A program made the translations under genes and the position numbers. A model generated the notes under the pieces. That model ran no database searches. It was not told where the DNA came from and saw only the letters and a program-made list of their open reading frames with translations. Shown piece after piece: positions 25,466 through 34,500 of a stretch of DNA of 64,000 nt. Source of the stretch: Penumbrarchaeum sp964445525 (GTDB lineage Archaea > Thermoplasmatota > Penumbrarchaeia > Penumbrarchaeales > Penumbrarchaeaceae). Every line of letters begins with the position of its first letter. The first letter of the stretch is position 1. The stretch lies in the NCBI GenBank assembly GCA_964445525.1, contig CAYULA010000002.1, positions 62,001 to 126,000 of the forward strand, read 5' to 3'.

Positions 25466-27430
25466 ATGGAAGACGAAGAGGGGAAGGAGGAAGGGACAGA
25501 CGAAAAGAAGGCTCCCTCATTCACTCCGGTGAAAGCCATCATGCCGATTACCATGATGGTGGTACTGATCGTTGTAACACTGGCTCTTGCACTGTGGATA
25601 GGCCCCTATTTCGATGCGCTTGGAATTACATCGGAGATGAGCGAGTACGCCGACAATCCACTCTACGCATTCGTGTTTCTCGGATTCGTGATAGCCTTTG
25701 CGGTGTTCATCTTAGTTCTAAGGAAGCTCCTCAAGAGAAGAAGGTTCAAGCTGAAGTACATCTTCGCGTTTGCGGTCCTCCTCTCGTCCCTTTACATCCT
25801 CACGCCCGTGGTGGATATAATCGCGAACGGTTTCCCGGAGGTGTGGGAGGAGTACGATCTCGATATCGATGGCATCCGGGGAGCTCTCCCCCTCGATCCG
25901 GAGGACTCCGGGAAGGGTATCATCATAGTAGCCGACACCTCCTTCCATGTCCTTGAAAGGGACGAATACGAATATGACGAGGTCTGGATGATCGACGGTC
26001 TCGAAGAGACATTTGACCCCCATTTCAGCAACGGCCTGTGGGCCTTTGCGGGCAAGGACCAGGGAGAGAACAGATACTGGACAGTGGATGTCCAAGGAGA
26101 GGAGACATCATCGGGAACCGTGGAAAATGATAACTCTACCATGGATCTGCTAGGTGTTTCCGTCGCTTACCCCAACGGAACTCATTACCTCATATCATTC
26201 TGGGAAGGAGAGGGAAACTGGTCCCTTCTTGCCAACAAACCCGGATCAGGAAGTTACTGGTCACCGATAGAATACATCGGTATCAACGAAGGGCCATTCC
26301 ATCCTGTATTCGGCTGGTCAAACAACCGGTTCCATTACATCGCTGATGATTCTGTCAGATACCTGAAACTGGAGGCAAGCGAAGAAAAACTCAAGACCAC
26401 AGGAAGTGGAGGGTCCGGAATCGGAAACTTCACCTGGACGGTTTCTCAGGGGGAGAATGTACTTCTTTGGTCGCCTGACCCTTATCTCAAAGCAGGAGAT
26501 GGGTCGCCGACGAAAGAAAATGTAATCATAACCACCTTCATCATCGAGGGAAATTCTCACACCCACACCAAGGAAGGATACCACACCGGTCCGGTTGAAA
26601 ACGGATACATGGTATCTTTTACGGAAAAAAATGAAGATCACAGACTTCTCTATCTCTCAGGAGACGAGGTCGGTGTTTTAACACCGGATTCGGAAGATAC
26701 CTATTCCTTCACGGAGGATCCCATTGCCGTGTTCCAGGACGGTCCCGGCGGGGATATCTATCTCGTTTTCGAGGGAGCTGTCCTCATAGGCGATTTCGAG
26801 GACCAGGAGAGGATGCAGGTCTGGATCCAGGTTGCAGCCTTCCTGATCTCTCTTGGAATACTGGTACTCCTCCTCAAGGTCCCCAAATGGTGGATAATAG
26901 ACATATCCGGGATCCTGATGGGGGCCGGCGTGGTCGCATTGATGGGGACCTCATTCCCGCTTCTTTTCACACTGCTTTTACTGATACTGCTTGCTATCTA
27001 CGATGCGATCTCGGTATACAAAACAAAACACATGATTTCCCTTGCGGATGCGGTTGTGGAGTCCAAGATGCCCATACTCCTGGTATTCCCGATGAGGCTG
27101 GATTACCGCTACGAGGACGAGACCAACCTGATGGATCCCAAGCGCAAGAGGGAGTCCCTCTTCATGGGACTGGGAGACGTGATAATACCGGGAATACTGG
27201 TGGTATCCTCGTTCGCCTGGCTTCCGAGGGCAGAAGGATTGTTCGGCATCTCAGGTCCCTTGACGGTCGCATTGTTCTCACTTGCGGGAATGCTTTTAGG
27301 CTATGCCGTTCTGATAGGATGGGTTCTCAAGGGAAAGGCCCATGCGGGCCTCCCTCCTCTTAACGGAGGGGCCATACTCGGATTCCTTCTGGGGCATCTC
27401 CTTGTATACGGAACCTTCGTTTTCTGGTGA
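25466..27430 (+). CDS. Presenilin/signal-peptide-peptidase homologue with a large inserted ectodomain
   Basis: 654 residues. Two or three N-terminal membrane helices (about 25-115) are followed by about 300 soluble, beta-rich residues with propeller-like strands (SNGLWAFAGKDQGENRYW, GWSNNRFHYIADDSVRYL), then a block of membrane helices from about residue 455. The catalytic pair of an archaeal PSH aspartyl protease is present: YD at 512-513 (IYDAISVYK) and GLGD with D571 (FMGLGDVIIPG). A PAL-like PPLNGG lies near residue 630. Known archaeal PSH proteins are about 300 residues, so the extra domain about doubles the size. A role in cleaving membrane-anchored proteins, of which this locus has many, is inference. 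GAAAGGGG is the RBS. Confidence 0.82.
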   Translation: MEDEEGKEEGTDEKKAPSFTPVKAIMPITMMVVLIVVTLALALWIGPYFDALGITSEMSEYADNPLYAFVFLGFVIAFAVFILVLRKLLKRRRFKLKYIFAFAVLLSSLYILTPVVDIIANGFPEVWEEYDLDIDGIRGALPLDPEDSGKGIIIVADTSFHVLERDEYEYDEVWMIDGLEETFDPHFSNGLWAFAGKDQGENRYWTVDVQGEETSSGTVENDNSTMDLLGVSVAYPNGTHYLISFWEGEGNWSLLANKPGSGSYWSPIEYIGINEGPFHPVFGWSNNRFHYIADDSVRYLKLEASEEKLKTTGSGGSGIGNFTWTVSQGENVLLWSPDPYLKAGDGSPTKENVIITTFIIEGNSHTHTKEGYHTGPVENGYMVSFTEKNEDHRLLYLSGDEVGVLTPDSEDTYSFTEDPIAVFQDGPGGDIYLVFEGAVLIGDFEDQERMQVWIQVAAFLISLGILVLLLKVPKWWIIDISGILMGAGVVALMGTSFPLLFTLLLLILLAIYDAISVYKTKHMISLADAVVESKMPILLVFPMRLDYRYEDETNLMDPKRKRESLFMGLGDVIIPGILVVSSFAWLPRAEGLFGISGPLTVALFSLAGMLLGYAVLIGWVLKGKAHAGLPPLNGGAILGFLLGHLLVYGTFVFW

Positions 27431-27476
27431 ACCGATAAGGATTTGATGCATCATCCTTCTCCACCTATGATATCGG

Positions 27477-28211
27477 ATGGAATCACTGATAGCTATACTG
27501 ATCCTGATGTTCCTGCTCGGAACGGTCCAGGGTCTGACCGTATGCAATCTCACCTGCGGACCCCTGCTGATTCTCCGGCTTGCGGGACAGTCAAGAGGTG
27601 CCAGGGAGGGCCTGGGCCTTTCATTTCTCTTCTCGATGCCCAGAATAATCATCCTCACAATACTCGGAGCTCTCCTTGGAGCCCTGGGTTTCTCCATCTC
27701 ATCACTTGCGGGCCTCTCATCTTTTCCCTGGTTCCAGGCAGTTGTATACATCATAATCGCTTTGATCATGATAGCCACCGGTTTCAGGTTCCTTGGATTC
27801 CCAAAAAAAAGGAGCAAGGACTGTCATGAACACGGATCGATGAACCGACTGCTGATGCTCATCATGAAACTCGGTCCGAGAAAAGGAGAGGCCGAGAAGA
27901 GATCCATGGTAGGCCTCGGGATCCTGGTATCCCTGATCTGTTTCGTGGAGGCATCCGGAGCTTCCCTGGCGGTGGCGCAGATGCTCTCACTGGATACCGG
28001 GGAGATCGGCTCCGGTATAATGGTTGGATCTCTAACGATGTTCTTTTATTCCGTCGGTCTGGCAGTCCCTCTACTGATCCTCGGTTCGGGGGCCTCGGAA
28101 CTCGGAAAGAGATTGAACAGAGATGATGTCAGGATCGTGGGGGGGATACTCCTTATCGGATTCGGGTTACTACTGCTCATATTCGAGTTCATATCGATAT
28201 TATTGTTCTAG
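27477..28211 (+). CDS. CcdA/DsbD-like six-helix membrane protein
   Basis: 244 residues, with about six membrane helices arranged as two sets of three around a short cytoplasmic loop containing CHEHG. The first helix ends in TVCNLTCGPLLILRLAG, with cysteines and a CxP-like turn as in the cytochrome-c-biogenesis/DsbD transmembrane family that moves reducing power across the membrane. The second half-repeat has LICFVEASGAS in place of a matching Cys pair, so electron transfer is uncertain. It follows the presenilin-like gene by 46 bp and overlaps the next, convergent gene by 12 bp. A metal-transport (UreH-like) role is an alternative. Confidence 0.7.
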   Translation: MESLIAILILMFLLGTVQGLTVCNLTCGPLLILRLAGQSRGAREGLGLSFLFSMPRIIILTILGALLGALGFSISSLAGLSSFPWFQAVVYIIIALIMIATGFRFLGFPKKRSKDCHEHGSMNRLLMLIMKLGPRKGEAEKRSMVGLGILVSLICFVEASGASLAVAQMLSLDTGEIGSGIMVGSLTMFFYSVGLAVPLLILGSGASELGKRLNRDDVRIVGGILLIGFGLLLLIFEFISILLF

Positions 28212-28601
28212 GAAGAACAGATGGGAACCGCACCTGCAGTCCGAGCAGCCGAATCCTCTGATCGAATCGAATCTTTCGGAAAGAAGGGAAGCCGTCCCGC
28301 ACTCATCCCCTTCCATATGTTCTTTGAAAAAAACCTTTCTGGATGTGGAATGACCTGTAATAGAATCGATGTGCCATCTCCTCCTATTAGGGTTGGATAG
28401 ATGTCTCTTCACCCTCCCCCAGAGTCCGGATTTCGCCGATCCGACATAGGCATATCTACCCTTCTTAAATGAAACAGAACCTAGTGAACCCACATTCACT
28501 TCCCTATCAACATCGAAATCAAGGATCAGAATGTAGGTGGCAGGACCCTCATAGGGATCATCAAGGTCGAGTTCGGAGTATCCCTCGACCGGGACCTTCA
28601 G
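28200..28601 (-). CDS. DUF123 (GIY-YIG-like) protein, probable CTG start
   Basis: The family core is plain: FKKGRYAYVGSAKSGLWGRV, HLSNPNRRRWHIDSITGH and GFGCSDCRCGSHLFFL. DUF123 is a GIY-YIG-like domain often tied to endonuclease III in archaea; activity is unproven. A GTG at 28499 gives only 99 residues and drops the conserved first strands (GPATYILILDFDVDREVNVGS), which are in frame just upstream. No ATG, GTG or TTG exists between that segment and the preceding in-frame stop. A CTG at 28601 follows GAGGTGA at good spacing and gives 133 residues, the normal length. It overlaps nothing upstream but lies 5 bp after the fttA stop. Confidence 0.75.
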   Translation of the reverse strand: MKVPVEGYSELDLDDPYEGPATYILILDFDVDREVNVGSLGSVSFKKGRYAYVGSAKSGLWGRVKRHLSNPNRRRWHIDSITGHSTSRKVFFKEHMEGDECGTASLLSERFDSIRGFGCSDCRCGSHLFFLEQ

Positions 28602-28605
28602 GGTC

Positions 28606-30531
28606 TCACCTCAGCCTGAATGTTTCGAGGTTCAATGGTATGGTGGTGGTCATGCCGTATTTTCTATGCAATGAGGATGCAAGGTCCATCTCCTTGGTCT
28701 CGTCGCCGTGATGGATTATAATCCGATCGGGTTTTGGATCCATTGTCGAGATGTAGTTGATCAACTGCTTGCGGTCGGAGTGGCCTGAGAATCCGTCAAC
28801 GGTCTCCGCATCTATCTTCAGACTGACGGACATGGGCTTGCCCTTCTCCGATATCATCAGCTCCTTCATGCCCTTCTGTATCTTCCTGCCCAGGGTGCCT
28901 TCCGCCTGGTAACCGACGAACACCAGAGTGTTCCTCGGGTCAGCTCCCCAGTATTTGAGATACTCCATTACCGGACCTCCGTTGAGCATACCTGAGGTGG
29001 CCAGGACCACGGCCGGTTCGCTATCGTGTATGATCCTGTCCCTCATGTCCCTTGAATCCACCTTCTGGAAGAATTCCGAAAGGAAGGGATTCTCGTTGCG
29101 CTGAAATATCTGTGTCCTGAGCTGATTGTTGAGGAACTCGGGATAGGCGGTATGAATGGCGGTGGCCTCCCATATCATTCCGTCCAGGTAGATCGGTGCC
29201 CTGGGGATCTGACCGTTCTTCATCTGTTTCTCCAGGACTATCATGACCTCCTGGGACCTCCCCACTGCAAACACGGGGACAAGGACCTTGCCTCCCCTGG
29301 AGAGGGTCCTCTTCATGACGTTCCTCATCTGGGTAGCGGCTTCCTTCCTGGTGGGCTGGAAGTCCCTTCTACCGCCGTAGGTGGATTCCATCACAAGCGC
29401 CTCCAATCTGGGGAACTTGTTCGTGGCGGAATTGAACAGCCAGGTTCTCTCGAACTTTATATCACCCGAATACGCTATGTTGAAGAGACCGTCGCCCACA
29501 TGGAAATGGGGAGATGCCGAACCCAGGATATGACCCGCGTTGTGAAGTGTCAGCCTGATGTCCGGTGCTATGTCGGTGGTTTCGTTGTATTTGATGGGTA
29601 TCGTGTGAAGTATCTCATCCTGAACGTGTTTGGATTCGTAAGGTGGCCTCTTACCTTCGGCCACGGCGACCTTGATGTAATCCAGCTGCAGAAGGGCCAT
29701 CATGTCCCTGGTGGGAGCTGTACAGTAGATCGGCCCGTCGAATCCATACTTGTACATAAGGGGAACCAGGCCGGAATGGTCCAGATGAGCGTGTGTGAGG
29801 ACCACCGCATCGATGGAATCGAATGGCTGGACCTCCGCCATCTGCAGATATGGAGATGGATGGTCCTGTGATCCGACGTTCACTCCGATGTCTATTATCA
29901 CCTTGGAATTCCTGGTGGTCAGCATGTGGCAGGACCTGCCCACTTCCCTGTAGCCTCCGAGACTCGTGGTCCTGACCCAGTTCTCGTCATCGGGAATGTC
30001 ACGGAAGATCCTCCTTCCGACCTTTTTCAGGAAATTCTTCCTCTTTTCGGTCACACCCGGTTCCTTGAGGAACTGCCTTATGTCCTTGACACTTTTGGAT
30101 TCGATTGGAGGTGTCCTGACAACAAGCGGGGCCCATCCGGTCCTTTTCTTGATGTCGTTGAGATTGGAACCGTGCTTGCCTATGGCAAGACCGGGAGAGA
30201 GGGCTTCTATGGTAACCTCGTTGGAATCATGATTGAAGGCAACATCGGTGATCTTTGCCTCGTCGGGTATGATCTCCTTGATTATCTCGCTTGCCTCGTT
30301 TACATCCTTGACCAGGGAGGAATGGGGTCTGATCGCTACCCTCCTCTTAAGTCCCTGGGCAAGTTTCCTGACCAGATTGGAATCGTACACGAACTCGTCC
30401 ATGCTCCTCGTCTTGATCACTACCACAGGTCCCTCGAAATCGACCTCGGTGATCTCCACACCTTCGGGCACTATCGATTCCACATCGGCCTTGATACGCT
30501 TTATAAGGGCCTCATAACTCGTTTTAACCAC
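28606..30531 (-). CDS. fttA: Transcription termination factor FttA (aCPSF1), KH/beta-CASP ribonuclease
   Basis: 641 residues, full length. N-terminal KH-type domains include IGKHGSNLNDI (about 117-127). The metallo-beta-lactamase core has LTHAHLDHSG (residues 245-254; H247, H249, D251, H252), HNAGHILGSA, YSGDIKFE and VMESTYGGR. The beta-CASP part has VFAVGRSQEVMIVLE, ATSGMLNGGPVMEYL and VDGFSGHSDRKQL. The protein ends ETFRLR. aCPSF1/FttA cleaves nascent RNA at U-rich 3' ends and terminates transcription in archaea, consistent with the T-run ends seen in the window. The start is a GTG overlapping an AAGGGGTGG RBS. The DUF123 gene follows within 5 bp. Confidence 0.96.
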   Translation of the reverse strand: MVKTSYEALIKRIKADVESIVPEGVEITEVDFEGPVVVIKTRSMDEFVYDSNLVRKLAQGLKRRVAIRPHSSLVKDVNEASEIIKEIIPDEAKITDVAFNHDSNEVTIEALSPGLAIGKHGSNLNDIKKRTGWAPLVVRTPPIESKSVKDIRQFLKEPGVTEKRKNFLKKVGRRIFRDIPDDENWVRTTSLGGYREVGRSCHMLTTRNSKVIIDIGVNVGSQDHPSPYLQMAEVQPFDSIDAVVLTHAHLDHSGLVPLMYKYGFDGPIYCTAPTRDMMALLQLDYIKVAVAEGKRPPYESKHVQDEILHTIPIKYNETTDIAPDIRLTLHNAGHILGSASPHFHVGDGLFNIAYSGDIKFERTWLFNSATNKFPRLEALVMESTYGGRRDFQPTRKEAATQMRNVMKRTLSRGGKVLVPVFAVGRSQEVMIVLEKQMKNGQIPRAPIYLDGMIWEATAIHTAYPEFLNNQLRTQIFQRNENPFLSEFFQKVDSRDMRDRIIHDSEPAVVLATSGMLNGGPVMEYLKYWGADPRNTLVFVGYQAEGTLGRKIQKGMKELMISEKGKPMSVSLKIDAETVDGFSGHSDRKQLINYISTMDPKPDRIIIHHGDETKEMDLASSLHRKYGMTTTIPLNLETFRLR

Positions 30532-30696
30532 CCCTTGAAATATTGTTAAAAGGGTTATACCGTTCAGTTAGCTCATAGTCCTTTACAGAACATTGGTGAT
30601 TTGAAATATGATCACAACCGCCCAATGGCGAGGACGGTATTGCGATAAATAATGGATAATGGGAGCGGATTATCCCGTTCCGGCCGCACTTATGAT

Positions 30697-31338
30697 CTAT
30701 TTAATATTTAATTTTTGCTTCCTTTTTTCGAGATCTTTCTCGGTTAAGGGTTTCCATCCTGATTTTGAGATCACAACTATATCATAGCCGTTTCCGGAAG
30801 CGCTGTCCCTCCTCATTGCGGCATTCAGGGCCTTTATTGCGATATCAACACCCTGGCTGCTCGAGAGGTCCTCCTTGAAATTGTCCTCGAGTACACCGTA
30901 AGCATAGGGCGATCCCGATCCTGTTGCACAGTATTTATCGGGTATGGAACCTCCCGCGGCATCAAGTGAGTAAACATGTCCCCCGTCCCTGTCCCAGCCT
31001 CCGAGGAGGAGCTGGACCCAGTAGGGGAAGTATCTGCTTCCCGAGAGAATATTGGCTGTGAGTGTTGCAGCGGCCTTGATGGTCATTGGCTGGTCCCTCT
31101 TCAGCCTGTAAAGCTCTGCCTCTGCGGTTATGTAACGTGAAAGGTTCTGCGCATCTCCCACGAGGCCCGCCGTGGTGAGACCTATATGCTCGTCTATCCT
31201 GAAGAGCTTCTGCGTCTCCGTATGTGCGATGAGGGTTCCCATGGTGGCCCTGTGCTCGGTAGCCAGAACAACCCCGTCCTTGCATACTATGCCAAGGGTT
31301 GTCGTGCCTGTTTTCATCTTTTCCTGTTCGTTGTTCAT
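30697..31338 (-). CDS. psmB: Proteasome beta subunit (catalytic)
   Basis: 213 residues. A short propeptide (MNNEQEKMKTG) precedes the catalytic threonine T12 in TTTLGIVCKDGVVLATEHR, released by autocleavage after G11. The body matches Thermoplasma-type beta subunits: QKLFRIDEHIGLTTAGLVGD, AAGGSIPDKYCATGSGSPYA, and SQGVDIAIKALNAAMRRDSAS. It forms the inner rings of the 20S proteasome with PsmA, which is not in the window. A strong RBS (AAAGGAGG) precedes the ATG. The TATA box CTTATATATAG is at 31382-31393. Confidence 0.97.
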   Translation of the reverse strand: MNNEQEKMKTGTTTLGIVCKDGVVLATEHRATMGTLIAHTETQKLFRIDEHIGLTTAGLVGDAQNLSRYITAEAELYRLKRDQPMTIKAAATLTANILSGSRYFPYWVQLLLGGWDRDGGHVYSLDAAGGSIPDKYCATGSGSPYAYGVLEDNFKEDLSSSQGVDIAIKALNAAMRRDSASGNGYDIVVISKSGWKPLTEKDLEKRKQKLNIK

Positions 31339-31381
31339 GGGATTTAGCCTCCTTTAAAAGAACTTCGCCCTTCATTCTATC

Positions 31382-31393
31382 CGCTATATATAA
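31382..31393 (-). promoter_or_regulatory. TATA box of psmB
   Basis: CTTATATATAGC on the minus strand, about 50 bp before the ATG, leaves room for a short leader carrying the AAAGGAGG site. Confidence 0.5.
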
Positions 31394-31500
31394 GGTTGTT
31401 GTAACCCGCCTGAAAATGGAAAATAACCAGGTCAGAAATATTTACCAGGGATTATCTATAAGTAATCATTAATAATAGTTGACCCTCCCGGAGGAAATCG

Positions 31501-34500
31501 ATGAGATCACTTTCCCTTCCAACCGCCCTCGGTATTCTGATCATTGTTGTCGCGGGTCCCTCAAGCATGATAGCTGTGGAAGGGGACCAAGAACCTTTCG
31601 AGGATATCATCCCTCTCGACACCCAGGTTCCGCTTTCATTCAGGGGATGGGACAGAGACAGCGACGAAAACAGAGTGGATGACATGCTTTCGGGAAATGA
31701 GAACCTGGATGTCACCGAAGGTATGATAGGAATAAACGTCCACATGAAAGGACCCGTTACAGCCAAAGATGTGAGATCCGTGATGGAAAGAGCTGAGGTC
31801 CTGGGTATGGATCCCGTTTTTCTGAGGGTCGGCTCCCATACAACTGCAATCTATCTTCTGGTCAGGGAATCCAAAGATTTCCGATCGCTTCTCATAGGAA
31901 ACGTGGAATTTGTGGAGTACAGACCAATGACGATCCCATTTCTGGATTCGTCCTCGCCAGGGGTGAGGGCGGCCTCTTCCTCTGTTTACTCTCCTTTCAC
32001 CGCAGAGGACCTTGGATACACGGGAGAGGGGATCACCATCGCTGTACTGGATTCCGGGGTGGATAACACTCTCCACGAATCCCTCAGAGGGAAATACGAA
32101 TACGGTGTTGATTTCACGGGGACAACGGTAGTCCAGGGCCTTGACCCCGATGACGTGGACGGCCACGGAACCCATGTCGCCGGGACCGCACTGGGTTCCG
32201 GAGGAGGCACCGAAACCTACAGGGGAACGGCTCCCGAAGCCTCCCTGGTTGACCTGAAGATCTTCAAGACCTTCGGATCCTTCCTCGGGAACTCGGACCA
32301 GGCTTTCGAGTGGCTTATAGACAATCATGAGGAGAGGGATATCAAGGTGGTATCCTGCTCTTTCGGTTCCACCAATCCGACATCCGGTCGCGATACAACC
32401 GCCCAGCTGGCAAACAGGCTGGTGGACGAGGGTGTCGTGGTTGTGGCCGCTGTTGGAAATGACGGAGCCCAGGGAATACCGAGCCCTGCTTCGGCGGACA
32501 AGGTTATCTCGGTTGGAGCCTATTCGGATCAGGATACTATCGGGAGGGGAGACGATGTTGTTCAGGGATTCTCCAACAGGGGACCGAGGAACAGCGACGG
32601 GGACCTGGACCAGACCGATGAATTGAAACCGGACATCTCCGCCCCGGGAAGGGACATCAGGGCCCCCAATCACAATTCCGTTTTCGAGTATGTGGACAAG
32701 ACAGGAACCTCGATGTCCTGCCCTCACATATCCGGAATTGCGGCATTGATGCTGCAGGCCAATCCCGAACTGTCCCCCTCGGATGTAAAATCCATTTTGA
32801 GAGACACAGCCCAGCAGGAATATTCCCCCTCAAGGCAGAATATCGATGACAAATACAATTACAGGTCCGGGTGGGGCCTCGTTGACGCGTACGGGGCTGT
32901 AAAGAGGTCTGTTGACCTGCTCAACCTCGAGATATCATCTCCGGTGGAGGTCGCTTCCGGGATCCCGCTTGATATCAGGTTAACGGGTGAATTCACGAAG
33001 ACCGAATACGATGAAACCCCGGACATTCACGAGATGGAGTTGAGGACCCCGTACGGTTGGGGAATACCTGACGATATCCGGACGGATCCCGACATGCTCG
33101 ATGCGGATGTGGAGGTTATAGGCCCCGGAAGATCAGGGGACTCATGGATAACGACATTGAGAACATATTACAATTCAAGCTTCGAAGGGGCGGAACCCGA
33201 ACTCTCCGTTACCGTGATACCCTCGGGCGGGGTAGGAGATTCCGGTAATGTACTCGGAACACTTACCATAAACGGGATCAATCTCAAAGCGGAGGTAAAG
33301 GAGATCAATATCACCGAAGGCCCCTCTCCTCCTGACCTCTCCATAGTCCCTCTTGCCATTTCATTTTCGGACAATCTTCCCGAGAACGGTGACACCGTTG
33401 TGATAAACGTAAGGGTGAACAACACCGGCGGAAGGACCGTCGAGAACGCTCTGATCAGGCTCCTGGACGGTCCGGAAAGGACCGGGACGGTGATCGGAGA
33501 GGATACCATAATGGTGCCGTCCAGTTCATTCGGCATGGCGGAATTCGAATGGGTGGCCAATCCGGGGATCCATGCGATAACGGCAATAGCGGATCCGGAA
33601 AACGAGATAGCCGAATCCGACGAGGACAACAACGAGGCGGAGAGGCCCCTGACTGTCCGGGGTATAAATCCCCCGCCGGTTGCCCAGCTGGAAGTCAGTC
33701 CCTCCCAGGGAACCACCGTCACGAGGTTCGTGTTCGACGGGTCCTCATCACAGGACACCAACATAAGGGGAGGGAACGTGGTTGCATACAACTTCGATTT
33801 CGGGGACGGGACCGAAAGCGGATGGGTGGATACATCCACAATAGAACACAGGTATCTTTCCGGTGGGAGCTACACCGCATCATTGAGGGTCAGGGACAAC
33901 GGCGGGGGGGAATCCACCAATGACGCGGAGGTGCAGGTCAACGTCTCCGAGGTTTCCTCCAGCAAGCAAGTCCTCTACCTGACCAACGATTCCAGGCTGG
34001 ACCCGGACCCGGGTCCCCCGGGCAGCCGCGAGGTCGAGGGAAGGGTCGGTGAATGGTCCTCCGATCCCCTGGAAGAGACCAGAATGATCGGATCGCTTCT
34101 TTCCCTTAGAATGGAGATAACATCAATGGATCAGGGCGAGATGGAATACGAGATCGGTCTCCTGGTAGATGGTGACGAGAGGGTCTTCCATACTGGATCG
34201 CAGACCCTCCTGGGAGGAGAGCAGAGCTTCCAGGTCGATATTACCATAGAGGAGCTGGTGGTGAAGGCTGGAGAGGACATATCCCTTGCCATATCGGCCA
34301 CATCCTCAGCATCCGATACAAGACTGCTTGTTGGAGAGGACGGCACATTCCTGGAATACATGTATTACAATCCTCCCAACATGCCTCCCGAGGTGAATGC
34401 GGGAGAGGATATCGAGGTAAGGGTTGACACTCCCGTTACGTTCTCCGGTACAGCGGACGACCCCGACGGAAACATCGAGAACATACGATGGGACATTGAC

